Shown here: positions 21,827 through 34,400 of the stretch, one piece after another
How positions within the stretch are numbered: position 1 is the first letter of the stretch
Layout: each line of letters starts with the position of its first letter
Assembly: GCF_030272615.1 (NCBI RefSeq)
Contig: NC_081409.1
Coordinates: 24,510,406-24,574,405 of the forward strand
DNA length: 64,000 bases
Direction of reading: 5' to 3'
From: Cryptomeria japonica
Lineage: Eukaryota; Streptophyta; Pinopsida; Cupressales; Cupressaceae
Notes under the pieces: generated by a model
Database searches by the model: none
The model's input: the letters and a program-made list of their open reading frames with translations, nothing else
Told to the model about the DNA's origin: nothing
Made by a program: the position numbers and the translations under genes

Positions 21827-24442
21827 ATGCAGGAGTTCTTTGTTATCATGGATGTCTTTGACATAGATGAACTATTAGGTGAAAATCCCCCACCACAACC
21901 CCCTCCTCCTCCTCCTCCTCCACCTCCACCACCACCACCACCACCACCACCACCCCCTAGATTGGATGAAATTCGTTTAAGAGAACGAATTAATGAAAAC
22001 CTACAAGTGATTGAACAAAACATTGCTGCTATCCAAAATGAGCAAGTCATGCCACCCCATCTTGTAGACTTTGCAAAATCAATGCAAACTGTTGTCGAGT
22101 CAGTTAGATCTATTGATTCTCAATTAGATCAATTTCATAGACGACGACAAGAGTTGCGTGATTTTTATGCTGATGGTTTAACTTATAGGCAAATCACTGA
22201 TTTGAAAATAACCAAAGCTCATTTATGTCCATATTTTACCAACCCAAAAACAAGAGAACCAATGCAACCTAACCAGAAAAGAATTTCAATTAGGTGGTGT
22301 GTGCATCCAGAAATGGCTAGATACTTTTGGGATAGATGGTGGATGGTTTTTGATTATCCACCACATCGTAATTATGAGGTCCCTTTTTATTTTTTGAAGA
22401 AATTATACTGTGAGTTTGTAATGAACCAAAAACCAAATTATTTTGATATTAAGTCATTCCAGGGTGTTGGTCGTGGAATGCCACAGCATAGATTAGGGGC
22501 ACGGAGTAATAATCCCCTACCAGATCCACCCATAGTTCCACTTGTTGCTCCATTGATTCTTGCAGATGTCCAAAATACATCATTCATTTCGACATTAGAT
22601 GCTTTGACTTCCCTCACAGGTAACCTGAGTGAGCAAGCTGCTCACATGGCATCTGCTCCTCGATGGATGCCACATATGTGTTCGAGTTGTCATGAGACGT
22701 GTGTAGGTCCTACTACTGCTGTAGGATCTACTTTAGTTCCAGATGAACATGATGCAGCAGATGATAGTATGATGACATCTTATATGGATTTTCTTTGCTC
22801 GGATGTTCATCTTGACCAGGTATAGATATATATATATATATATACATGTACACATGTCAATCTTTTTATATTTCATTAAATATAGGTATAAACTAAGTGC
22901 ATCTCTTTTCTTATACAATCTAATACTTCATTAAATAAATTTTGTTTATGTACATAAGGACTACACCTAATATTAGAGTCAATATTGCATCTACTGGAAC
23001 ACAACTCGGCACACCTTATGGGGTATAGTATAAATTTCTATCTAGACATTGTACTAGATCTTTTTAAGTTAATATGTTATCATCGTATACTATATAAATT
23101 TTCATGTTGATACATTGAATGCTTCTTTCTCCAGGATTCAGGTCATGAGGGACCCTCTACATCACATCGAGAAGAGGGTCTGACTATTGTGACACCATCT
23201 ATGGTATGTATCTTATAATTCTTGAATTAAATATGAACTCTTACAATATTGTAACTTAACTTGAAATTATTTAGTACACATATATATGTTCACTAAATAT
23301 GATTTCATTAAATGCATGTATGCAGGTGGACACTACCATTAGGATAGGTTATCCTCATAATTTTGACCAGAGCCAATTTGAATGCACATCGACATCCTTT
23401 GAGGTATTAATATGTAATACTTAATTTGATCTTATTTTGACTCTTAATTTAAGATTTAATTGGACACTTTGAATTTGACCTTGTACAGGAGTTAGCTAGC
23501 ACTACATTTGGTGTTGATACTGCACAAGATACTGCTAGAGGAGATACTGCAAGAGGATCTGATGAGCATATGGTAAGTTTGTAACTTAATTTATGAATTC
23601 TACTATATTTGATAAATGATTCTTTTAATAGTTAATTTCAAGTAATATTTTAATATTATTTTTTTATTGTACAGCATGAGATAGGTGGATCTGGACCACA
23701 TCCCGGGGACAAGAGAGATACTGCTAGAGGATCTGATGAGCATATGGTAAGTTTGTAACTTAATTTATGAATTCTACTATATTTGATAAATGATTCTTTT
23801 AATAGTTAATTTCAAGTAATATTTTAATATTATTTTTTTATTGTATAGCATGAGACAGGTGGATCTGGACCACGTCCCGGGGACAAGAGAGATACTGCTA
23901 GAGGATCTGATGAGCATATGGTAAGTTTGTAACTTAATTTACGAAGTCTACTATATTTGATAAATGATTCTTTTAATAGTTAATTTCAAGTAATATTTTA
24001 ATATTATTTTTTTATTGTATAGCATGAGACAGGTGGATCTGGACCACGTCCCGGGGACAAGAGAGATACTTCTAGAGGATCTGATGAGCATATGGTAAGT
24101 TTGTAACTTAATTTACAAATTCTACTATATTTGATAAATGATTCTTTTAATAGTTAATTTCAAGTAATATTTTAATATTATTTTTTTATTGTACAGCATG
24201 AGACAGGTGGATCTGGACCACGTCCCGGGGACAAGAGAGATACTACTAGAGGATCTGATGAGCATATGGTAAGTTTGTAACTTAATTTACGAATTCTACT
24301 ATATTTGATAAATGATTCTTTTAATAGTTAATTTCAAGTAATATTTTAATATTATTTTTTTATTGTACAGCATGAGACAGGTGGATCTGGACCACGTCCC
24401 GGGGACAAGAGACCACGAGATGTTATTGATGATAGCACTTAG
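21827..24442 (+). CDS. Multi-exon accessory gene of the giant transposon, proline-rich, with tandem exon cassettes
   Basis: Exon 1 runs from ATG 21827 (or the second ATG at 21848; 'tatgcag' just before GAGTTC could instead be a splice acceptor) to 22819. It encodes MDVFDIDELLGENPP, an uninterrupted run of about 20 prolines, a helical stretch, and a conserved-looking domain (HLCPYFTNPKTREPMQPN, RWCVHPEMARYFWDRWWMVF, VPFYFLKKLYCEFVMNQKPN). Further exons with GT/AG borders are 23135-23203, 23326-23403, 23489-23572, then 23675-23746, 23849-23920, 24023-24094, 24197-24268 and 24371-24442 (stop TAG). All are in phase 0, giving about 520-527 residues. A possible exon at 22959-23022 is 64 bases long and would break the frame, so it is either skipped or carries a one-base error. 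I recognise no family. It is convergent with the transposase gene, so it may be a second transposition protein. Confidence 0.7.
23549..24442 (+). repeat. Tandem array of 174-bp exon-intron cassettes
   Basis: The unit is a 72-base exon plus a 102-base intron. Cassette exons start at 23675, 23849, 24023, 24197 and 24371, exactly 174 bases apart. Each exon encodes 24 residues (HETGGSGPRPGDKRD then TARGSDEHM), starts and ends in phase 0, and is followed by the same gtaagttt donor and 'attgtacag' acceptor. The last copy diverges to RPRDVIDDST and the stop. Units differ at only a few positions, so amplification or homogenisation is recent. Confidence 0.95.
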
Positions 24443-25151
24443 ATTTTACTGTTTATTTGGCTTTGATATGTACTTTTTTATGGACTTTACACATTTGTTT
24501 ACACATGCACATACTTTATATATATGGATAGTTGCATAATAGGATTAGATCATATATATTTTGTGCATACTTTATATATTTTGTGCACATTAGATATTAT
24601 GTGGAGTGAACATCATGTTACCATCTAGACATATATATGGATTAGATATTATATGGATTATGTGGACTTGAAATTTTACTGTTTATTTGGTTCCGATATG
24701 TACTGTTTTACAGGCTTTACAGATTTGTTTACACGTGCACACACATACTTTATATATATGGATAGTTTCATAATAGGATTAGATCATATATATTATGTGC
24801 ATACTTTATGTGTATTGTGCCCATTAGATATTATGTGGACTTGAAATTATGTGCACATTAGATCATATATATTGACTTGAAATTATGTGGACTTGAAATT
24901 TTGTGCATACTTTACATATTATGTGGACTTGAAATTTTATTTATGGAAGTTGTGCTTAAACAACTTTATAGGCATTATGTGAACTTGTAATTTTATTTTT
25001 GGAATTTCATTTAAATAGTTCTTGTGATTAGATAAACTAAATGTGCATACATCATGAACTAAGTATCGAAACATATCTTATAATTATAACATATTCTAGA
25101 TTAAAAAGTATCATTTAACAAATATAATGAATAGAACTTGATTAAAACATA
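24443..25151 (+). repeat. 3' flank of the cassette gene with a direct duplication
   Basis: About 170 bases after the stop codon (24447-24600) are repeated at about 24667-24835. The shared order is 'ttttactgtttatttgg', 'gatatgtact', 'tttgtttacac', 'tatatatggatagtt', 'ataataggattagatcata'. Below that are further 'tatgtggacttgaaatt' copies. It is non-coding and probably includes the polyadenylation region. Confidence 0.7.
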
Positions 25152-25156
25152 ATTAT

Positions 25157-25475
25157 TGTTAGAGTAAAGTAATTAATTAACTTTGCTCTCCTCTTAAGAT
25201 TTCCCTTTATGCACATATTAGTCATTTAATAATTAATATTTAATTATTAAATGCACACACCTTAGGGTTAGGTTTTCCTTTTGGTGTTGATGTCCTTTAT
25301 AAGGATTGATCTCTTGTATTGTTCATTTTTCTTGATTCATTTTTCTCTGATAATACATCTTTTCTCTTTGTCAGAGCCAAAACCCTTGTATTCGTTCTCT
25401 CTCTTTCTCTGTGACAGGTTTCTTGCATGCAGGTTTCTTTTGGGTTCTGTGGATTTGTATTTCTCAAATCCTACA
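25157..25475 (+). repeat. 5' LTR of the copia element
   Basis: TGTTAGAGTAAAG to AAATCCTACA. It contains a TATA-like 'ctttataagg' near 25297. Confidence 0.95.
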
Positions 25476-25487
25476 TGGTATCAGAGC
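25476..25487 (+). other. tRNA-iMet primer binding site
   Basis: TGGTATCAGAGC directly against the LTR end. Confidence 0.95.
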
Positions 25488-26671
25488 TGGATCTGCTGCA
25501 GCTTGTTCAGACTTTTGAAAGATTTTGAGATCCAGGTTTTGGTTGCATCAGATCTGTGTTTGTCTTTTGTTTTTTATTTTGGAATAGGGGGGGGGGGGGG
25601 GGGTATTTTTTTTTCGGTGCACTTTGAGCCCAAACAGACCTCACCGTTGAGCTCGTAGCACCCAAAAACCCCTATTTCCATATAAAATTCGTCCGATTTG
25701 GACACAGTTGCTCCAGGAGGCAAATTTTTTTTGGCCCCAAGGCCGTACGGCCCTAGGGCACAAAAACCGAGGCGGAAAAAATAAAATAAAATAAAATAAA
25801 ATGCAGTTTTTTAAAAAAATTTGGGTGCAGCCAGTGTTAAAAAAAACGCAGCCACCGCCCAGCCCGGCGGCCACCGCCGCTGGTGGTAACCCGCCCATGC
25901 GCAGCTCCACGCTCAGCCGCCGCCCGCCGCGCCGCCTGTTGCCCGCCGCGCCGCCCGTCGAGACCCCGCCGCCCGGGCGCCGCCTGCGCTCCACCTGCGC
26001 GCCGCCCGCTGCCCGAAAGCATCGCCCACCGCCAGCAGCGCCGCCCCCTGCGCCCGCCCCTAGTCGCCCAGAGGACCAAGGGCTTTTTTTTTTAAGCCCT
26101 TGAGGGCTTAAAGGCCCATCTGGGTCCCTTTAGGAGCAGTTTTACAAAATCGGGCATAACTTGGGCGTCCGATCTCTGTTTTTCAAAAACGAATAGGCGT
26201 TGGAAAGCTGGTTCCGAGCCTGATCTAATTAATGCAGGACTTTTTTTCTGATTTTGCCATTTTTTAGTGTTTTTTGCCAGTCAAAGTCAGAACAAGTTTT
26301 TTGCACTCCAGGAGCCATATCTTTTGCATACAGACTCCGTTTTTCGCAAGCGAATAGGCGTCGGAAAGGTGGTTCTGTGCTCTTTCCAGATCTAAAGTCT
26401 ATTTCATCAAAAAAATCTTCAGGTGCTCCAAATTTTGTCTCGACCCGCTATTGCTTTCTATCATTTTCTGGCTTTCAGTTTGTACTGGGGATTAGTTTTT
26501 TGCATTGTGGGGGGGTGTTTTCTCTTGCTTTCTGTTATTTACATCAGAAAACTAGAATTTACAAAAACCAATACAAAAAAAATCAAACCCCCTTCTGCAT
26601 CTTCTGTCTAGTTCTGAAAGACCACTTAATAATAATTAAAAATTCAGACCAGTTGAGGCACAGTTCACAGG
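25488..26671 (+). other. Leader of the copia element, with a GC-rich block and internal repeats
   Basis: A 17-base G run at 25587-25603, a GC-rich (CCG/CGC) block at about 25845-26075 that has no counterpart elsewhere in this AT-rich window, and two similar ~90-bp stretches (about 26130-26230 and 26310-26400) sharing 'cgaataggcgt.ggaaag.tggttc'. Open frames in the GC block are compositional and probably not genes. Confidence 0.7.
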
Positions 26672-29600
26672 ATGGTAGACAGACCTATTGAATCTCTCAC
26701 ACCGCATAATTACCACACTTGGAAGGGTCGCATGATGACTCTTCTCCAGTCAAAAGGGTTATGGTCCTATTTGGATGAGGTTCAGCCTCAGTTGACATGT
26801 CCTTTTGAGATTATGCAGCACAGGAACAATATGGATCAAGCTATGGGATTGATGGCTTTACACATTTCCGACAGTCTCCAGTTTCATCTTGAAGGTTGTA
26901 TCACTCCTCGAGCCATTTGGACCAAGTTTGAGGGACTTTTTGGTACTGTCAACGAGTTCAGAGCTTTGCAGCTTGAGGCAGAGTTAACTTCCTTGGTACC
27001 TGATTCATTTCCTTCTATTGAGGACTTTCTGATGAAGTTCAAACAACAAAGATCTATCTTGCAGGGTTGTGGTAAGACTAAGACTGATACAGAGTGCATT
27101 TTCCTGATTCTCTCCAAGCTTCGGGGTCCATTTCAGATCTTCTCTTCGACCTTCTATTCTACCATGGATGCCTTGGGTGCTCGACATGACATGCCTTCTT
27201 TTGAGGTCTTTTGTGATCGTCTGACTCATGAGCAAGCTAAGCTTAAGCAGTTGGATTCACTTTTAGGTTCACAGAACCAAGCATTGGTAGCCCAGTCCTC
27301 CAAAGGAAAACAGAAGCAGAAACCGAAGCCTAAGAAAGATTCAGAGGCTAGTGAGAATCCCTCCAAGCCACCACCTAAGTTTGATTCAAAACCACAGTCC
27401 AATTCTAAACAAGGCAAATCTTCAAAGTTTGGTGAGTCTTCCTCCAAGACTAAGAAGAAATCAGGTGATCCTTGCAGTTTTTGTGGCAAGGAAGGACATC
27501 CCGTTTCCAGGTGTTGGAAACATTTAGAGGCTTTGGAGGAAGCCATGCAGCAGCATAATATCAGTGCACCACAGCCTCCTTCATAGCCCATAGGGAAAGG
27601 TCATGCTCTTTCTGCACGAGCATTGTCCTCAGCGTCCACTTGGATTCTAGATTCTGGTGCCTCTCACCATATGACACACACACAGGATTTGGTCACCGCT
27701 CTTGCTCCTACAGGCACTAGACATATTGCAGTTGGTGACTCAGCACATCTTTCCGTTCAGAGTTCTAGTACTGTTTCATTGGATGGTGGTTGTCTTCAGG
27801 ATGTGCTTTTGGTTCCTGACATTTCGACAAACCTTCTATCCGTTTATCAGATTTGCCACTCTGGCTCTGGTAAGATAGTTGAGTTCTCTCCACATGATGT
27901 GGTTATTCGAGATCTTCATGATCCTGACTTGGTTGTGGCTACTGGGAGTGTGGATTCTGCATCTCACTTATATAGTTTTGATGGCTTTGAGAGTTCAGAC
28001 ACTGTTGGTTCCTCTCTTATAGCACATGCAGATTCAGTGAGCAGGCTTTGGCATGAGCGTTTGGGTCATGTCAATTACAGATATCTACAGCAGATGAGTA
28101 CACAAGCACTTGTGATTGGGCTTCCACAGATTTCTTGTACAGATGGTGTATGTCGTGGTTGTGTCCTTGGCAAACATCATCGAGATCCTTTTCCTAAGGG
28201 TCGAGCCTCTCGTGCTAGGGCAGCCCTAGAGTTGGTACACAATGATCTTATGTCCTTTCCGACTCCTTCTTTTTCAAGGGCCCGTTATGTACTCACTTTT
28301 ATTGATGACTTCTCCAGACGTACATGGGTGTACTTTCTTAAGTACAAGTCTGATGTCTTTGACTCTTTCAGGAAGTTTAAGACATTTGTGGAGAAGCAAT
28401 CTGGACTTTCTATCAGGAGGATACGCACAGATAATGGGGGGGAGTATGTAAATCAGGCTTTCAGAGATTTTTGCACTGAGCATGGTTTACAACATCAGTT
28501 TACAGTTCCTTATACCCCTCAACAGAATGGTGTTGCTGAGAGAAAGAACAGAACCTTACGGGAGATGGCAAATTGTATGATACAGTCTCGAGCTATGAGT
28601 TCTTCATTTTGGGCTGAGGCAGTCAATTGTGCCAATTATATTCAGAATCGGATGCCCCATAAGGCATTACGACATATAACTCCTGAGGGGGCTTGGACCC
28701 ATGTCAAGCCTGATGTTTCTACATTCTGAGTTTTTGGTAGTGAGGCTTGGGCATTTATTCCTAATGCTCAGCGGATAGCCATGGAGAGGAAGAGCCGACC
28801 ACTCATATTTGTTGGCTACTGTGAGGATGTTAAGGCATACACGTTGTTTGATCCTGATTCCAGAGAGGTCTTGTTTCGGCGGGATGTCCAGTTTGATGAG
28901 TGCTATCCTCAGATGGATTCTCCATCACCAGCTTCTCCCTCATTGCCTACTCCTTCCTCTTCATCTCTTGAGGATTACTTATCTCTTAAGGATGATGTAG
29001 ATCATGATCCACCATCTCCACCACCACCAGTTGCTCCGTCTTTGCCGAAGTGGGCCCGTGATACTGTTGATGCAGCTGGTTCTTTGGCAGGTGATCCTTC
29101 AGATACTCGTCGCACTCGTGCTCAGACATCTGGTTCTAGTCTTTTGAGTCATACCCTTTCAGATGATCCTCAAAAGTTTTCAGAGGCGACAGGACACCCA
29201 GAGTGGGATAGGGCCATGGATGAGGAGTATTCTTCTTTGATGAAGAATCATACTTGGGATCTTTGTCCTCTTCCTAAGGGAAGAAAGTTGGTTCGGTGCA
29301 AGTGGGTGTATCGTACCAAGTATGCTGCAGATGGTTCTATTGATAAGTATAAGGCCCGTCTTGTTGCGAAGGTGTTTTCTCAGGTAGAGGGTATTGACTA
29401 CTCTGAGACCTTTGCTCCTGTCGCCAAGATGAATTCTATACGCCTGGTACTTTCACTTGCAGCTTCATAGGGATGGATAGTGTTTCAGATGGATGTGAAG
29501 AGTGCCTTCTTGCATGGAGACCTACATGAGGAGATCTATATGGAGCAGCCTCAGGGTTTTGTGTAGGACACTTCTTTGGTTTGCAGACTTCGACATTCAT

Positions 29601-30700
29601 TATATGGTCTCAAACAAGCCCACAGGGCTTGGTATGAGAAGATGGACTCCTTCTTGCTTTCCTTGCACTTCACACACTGTCATTCTGATCACATAGTCTA
29701 TATTCAGCGTCAGGAGGGTGATCTTTTGATTCTAGTGCTATATGTAGATAATCTCATCATTACAGGTAGCTCATCCTCCATGATTCAGAGTGTTCAGAGA
29801 GCTTTGATGGAGCAGTTTGAGATGACCGATCTTGGTCTCTTGCACTTCTTTCTGGGTCTACAGGTTATTCAGTCTTCGGATGGGATTTCCATTTTTCAGG
29901 AGAAGTATGCTCTTGATATGCTTCAGCGATTTGGCATGCTTGATTGCAAGTCTGCCCCCACTCCATTTCAGTCAGGTGTTGTTTTGTCTTCCACTTGCTC
30001 TACTCCTTCAGTAGACCCCACTTTATACAGGCAGTTGGTTGGCAGTCTGTTGTACCTGACACATTCTCATCCTGATCTTTCCTTTGCGGTTGGCCTTGTC
30101 TCTCGGTTCTCCCATGATCCTCATGAGAGCCATTGGCAAGCAACCAAACATATTTTGAGATATATTCGGGGCACCACACATTATGGCATTCACTACTCTT
30201 CAGGATCCCCTCACATCATTGGCTTCACTGACTCCGATTGGGCTGGTGATGTCAATGATCGGAAGTCTACTTCTGGCTTCATTTTTTGCCTTGGTTCTGG
30301 TCCTATCACATGGTCTTGCAAGAAGCAATCTGCTATTGCATTATCATCTACAGAGGCTAAGTACCGTGCAACAGTGTTAGCCAGTCAGGAGGTTTTATGG
30401 CTTCGGCAGTCGATGACAGGGTTTGGGTTTCCTCCAGATTGTCCTACTATTCTTTGGTGTGACAACCAGAGTGCCATTCACATTTCTCGCAACCCAGTGG
30501 AGCATCAGTGGACAAAGCATATTGAAATCCACATGCACTTCATCAGATAGTTGATTCAGGATGGTTCTCTCATCTTGGAGTATATTCCTACAGAGGAGCA
30601 GGTTGCTGACATCTTCACTAAACCTTTGGCATCTCCGCGCTATCTTCAGTTGCGCTCAATGCTTGGGGTGAAGGAAGTTGTCCTTGGGGGGTCTCAGTGA
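26672..30700 (+). pseudogene. Copia gag-pol polyprotein with five premature stops
   Basis: One reading frame runs from ATG 26672 to TGA near 30700. Gag occupies 26672-27586, with a CCHC knuckle CSFCGKEGHPVSRCWKH. Protease has WILDSGASHHMTH (about 27645). GAG-pre-integrase has RLWHERLGHVNYRYLQQ. The integrase core has [29 protein letters not shown] and QQNGVAERKNRTLREMAN. Reverse transcriptase covers 29200-29960, with [40 protein letters not shown] and the active-site box YVDN instead of YVDD. RNase H has DSDWAGDVNDRKSTSGFIF and STEAKYRA. Stops interrupt at 27584 (TAG), 28727 (TGA), 29468, 29563 and 30548 (TAG). All fit C-to-T change of a CAG or CGA codon. No frameshift is present. Confidence 0.95.
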
Positions 30701-30910
30701 GGCCTTCCTTCCTTCATGTTTTCTTTTCAGCATGATTCTTTATCTCTTTTTGGAGAGGAGTTTTTTCCCGCTGGGTTTTCTCCTTTACTCTGCTTTATAG
30801 AGATTTTCTTGTATTCGGGTACCTCATCAGGCCTTGTTGCCGGGACCCTCTTTTGCATTGTAGTTCCTTTTCTTTTTTCTGCATTGTTTGTAGCTGCATT
30901 GTAGCTCATC

Positions 30911-30921
30911 TTAAGGGGGGG
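30911..30921 (+). other. Polypurine tract of the copia element
   Basis: AAGGGGGGG directly before the TGTTAGAG start of the 3' LTR. Confidence 0.85.
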
Positions 30922-31240
30922 TGTTAGAGTAAAGTAATTAATTAACTTTGCTCTCCTCTTAAGATTTCCCTTTATGCACATATTAGTCATTTAATAATTA
31001 ATATTTAATTATTAAATGCACACACCTTAGGGTTAGGTTTTCCTTTTAGTGTTGATCTCCTTTATAAGGATTGATCTCTTGTATTATTCATTTTTCTTGA
31101 TTCATTTTTCTCTGATAATACATCTTTTCTCTTTGTCAGAGCCAAAACCCTTGTATTCGTTCTCTCTCTTTCTCTGTGACAGGTTTCTTGCATGCAGGTT
31201 TCTTTTGGGTTCTGTGGATTTGTATTTCTCAAATCCTACA
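30922..31240 (+). repeat. 3' LTR of the copia element
   Basis: 319 bp, three substitutions relative to the 5' LTR, followed by the ATTAT duplication. Confidence 0.95.
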
Positions 31241-31406
31241 ATTATCTCATTCATAAATTTGACCAATAGTCTCTCATTTATGTATATTGTACACAAAATG
31301 TAATCAAGAAGACATATCTAAAATAAAATAAACAGTCTATTTAAATAACTTTGTTTTCATTGATGCCTTCTACTTGTGGTAGACCTGAAACAAAATTTTA
31401 CTAGAT

Positions 31407-34400
31407 TCATTCCATTATACCATTTGCATCCTCTCTCTTTTGCAAAGCATCTATAATTGTCTCATGCTCTTCCATAGAGAGAGTCCATAATTGTTTATTA
31501 GCAGGCCTGCCACGATATCTATCCAATTTTATATTAGTTGCCACTACCAAATGCGAGTAATGTATAATCTTCTTCTCTAATTCATAATCTTCAAATGAGG
31601 GCAATCCATTCTTTCTTGTTAGATATTTGCATAGCCAAGTGCCAACAACAACCACAGATCCTGTTGGATAGTCATAACCATCATCATCTACTCGAGGAGT
31701 AGTTAGCTCATGTTTTGGCTCTACACATCGAGCCAACCAATACTCTATCCCCTCTTCATTGTCCTCTCGTGCAACAACAGCATAGACATGTCCTGTGCAC
31801 AAAACAATTTTATTTTAATATTTAATGAGAAATAAAAACAAAAATATACACTGTAAGATTTCATAAATTTATGTACTATTTAATAAATCAAAACAAATTT
31901 CAAAAATAATTTTACCTTGTTGTATCAGATCTGAAATGGGATCATAGTCATTTGATGCAAACATTTGATCCATATCTTCATCAGTTCTTTCATGCGGATC
32001 ATTTGCATCTATGGGTTTTCAATGATCTTTGTTGCCATTCTTCAACCCATTCTTTATTCTCACAAAATTCCCAATCTCCGGAAACACAAAATTGACAAAA
32101 GCAAGCAAGTTGCCTTGTGAATATAGTCCATGTGTTTGAATTAGAACTCTTAAACGAATGCCATTTAGCTGATCCAATGATGGTATTACAATCATGCCGA
32201 ATAGGAATACTATCTTCCTCTATCAACCAGAAGAAACGTCGAATTGCAGAGTTTTCAATTGATCCTTTTGACAACTTTGAATTGCACCAATCTACAACTG
32301 CACAAGCATCTTTGAATTTCACTGCATCCTCGAATTTCAATTGTTCTCTAGCAAGAGCTCTTTTTATACAGGCACCGGCTCCATCGTGTTCCCCCTTACC
32401 ATGTCCCGCTTCAAAAAAACTCCATAAATGTTGGACACTGGTTATCTTGTGAACTTTGCATAGCCAATAAAACATTCTTGCATTTTTGAATTGTCTAGTG
32501 CAGTTATCTGACCATATTATATGTTGTTTCATGTCAATTTCTCTTTCCTTAAGATTATCATAAAATACCTCGAAGCAATGTTGGACAAACTCTGAAGAGT
32601 GTAATCGATTATCGCTAACATAGAAATGATACTCCCTCAAAAAAATTTTGTTATCTTCTGTACTGTCATGGTCATGTCTATATATAATGTGCACAAATAT
32701 GGCCACTTGCATTGAGTTGTATTATTGTGATTGAGTTTCCTCTTGTGGTTTTAGAGTATACTTTTTTGCAAAATCCACAACTGATACTATTGTTCCAACT
32801 GGAAATGTGTTCTTGCATATGCGAAACTGTCCATCAAGCCATCGGGCATGTTGGGAATGTTTCACATATTTTGGAACAATATGAGTTTTAAACTCACTAA
32901 TAAATGCATTCACACTATTCTGTTCTGTAATCAATTCTAAACGTTTCCCCATCTTTCCATCCTTTAGAGGGTATTCTATATTTTTAAATCTCCTAACATC
33001 AACCATTTTTTGTCCAAACTCAGATGAAACATGTTCATGCAAACATTCACCTATCGAAGAATAGTTCCCACATAAATTGCAAAGACCATAAATGCATGAA
33101 CTGGAAAGAAATAATTGTTCATTAGGTGGTTTACAAAATAAACTTCCAATAAAATCTTTTATAGTTTCAGGTGGAACATAAACACCACAATCCTACACAA
33201 GATCATTACCATGCAACATACAACGAATATATCGAAAAACATCATAATAGTAACGAAACTGGACATGAGTTTTACAACAACAAGATATTCTTTGTTTATT
33301 GATTTTAACATACCAGGGTTTGCATTTTTAAAATGATCTTTGACTAATTCGTAAATTCATTAACATAGATTCATCACTAAATTTTTTAAAGAATTCAGTT
33401 TGAGTCATGTCAAGAAGATGTTTTGGATGAGGATCACGAATTTTTGATCCCACCCTTAACTTTAAAACATCTCTAGCATTTGATGAAACTCTAGTGTTAT
33501 CATGCCAAAATTTTGCAATTAATTGTTTAGTTTCATCATTTAATTTCATGTCCGACCTTTGAAGTCTACCACTAAAACTCCAACAATGGTTTAGTGGATC
33601 AATTTCAATTGTGTCTCTTCTTTTGACCGCTCTTGACAAGGTTCTACGATGTAAGTTCAAATAGCCACTTATATCACTTAACATTCTTTTACTAACAATC
33701 ATTTTGTCAACTATAGCAGTCGTTATAACTCTACGTGCTGCATTCTTATCTTTAGATCGACTTGTTTTTCTTATAGAATCGATGGCACTGGCAATAGTAG
33801 ATACAACTTGCTTATATGATTCATCTTTTCTTTTTGGTTTTGCATAAATACCTATTTTTTTCATGACTTTACGCATTTTTAACATTTTTATTAATTGTAG
33901 CATTAATTGACATTAGAATCCTAACTTTTTATTATAGAAAAATTGTTTATATAATCTGTTTGCATGTGTTCTGATTTGTCTCCAAGAAACTAACCCATTA
34001 AGATTATCTAGCACATTGCTATCAATAGTAAACAAATTACATTCATTTTCTTTTAGAGAGGGTGGTGTAATATTTTCAATTTTTATTTATTTTCGTATTG
34101 GTGTATGAAATTTATATCCAGCTTCATTTAAATCAGCAATTTGATTGGCATCATAGTCATCGGGATTTAAAAACATACCAGGATTCGCATCCACATCAAC
34201 ATTTGCATCAACAGTCATACCCGTGTGTGGTTCTACATTTCTTGCATCCATCATGATGTCTTCAAATTCTCTCATCTACAACGGGCACTGAATTAGATGC
34301 TTCAGAAGTGTTATTCAATTGTCGTTGTTTTGATCTTCGATCTCTTTGGCATTTTGCCTCCTTCTCTCTTTGTGCTTGAATTTCGTCCACTGTCATTGTC

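Larger units (their letters stand above)
25157..31240 (+). mobile_element. Young Ty1/copia retrotransposon nested in the giant transposon
   Basis: Two 319-bp LTRs, the tRNA-iMet primer site, a leader, gag-pol in one frame, and a polypurine tract. The target duplication is ATTAT (25152-25156 and 31241-31245). The LTRs differ at 3 of 319 positions by my comparison. It sits between the two convergent genes of the giant transposon, without breaking either. Five stop codons in gag-pol make this copy non-autonomous. Confidence 0.95.

Noticed and set aside
21745-22050. Minus-strand frame with a long glycine run
   Set aside because: It is the complement of the proline tract in the plus-strand gene at 21827, which has proper exons and context.
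23549-24442. Regularly spaced repeats resembling a CRISPR array
   Set aside because: The 'spacers' are identical introns and the repeats are coding exons with splice sites. The genome is plant nuclear DNA.
25641-26103. GC-rich open frames on both strands
   Set aside because: Low-complexity Pro/Arg/Ala translations in several frames at once, located in a copia leader; compositional artefact.
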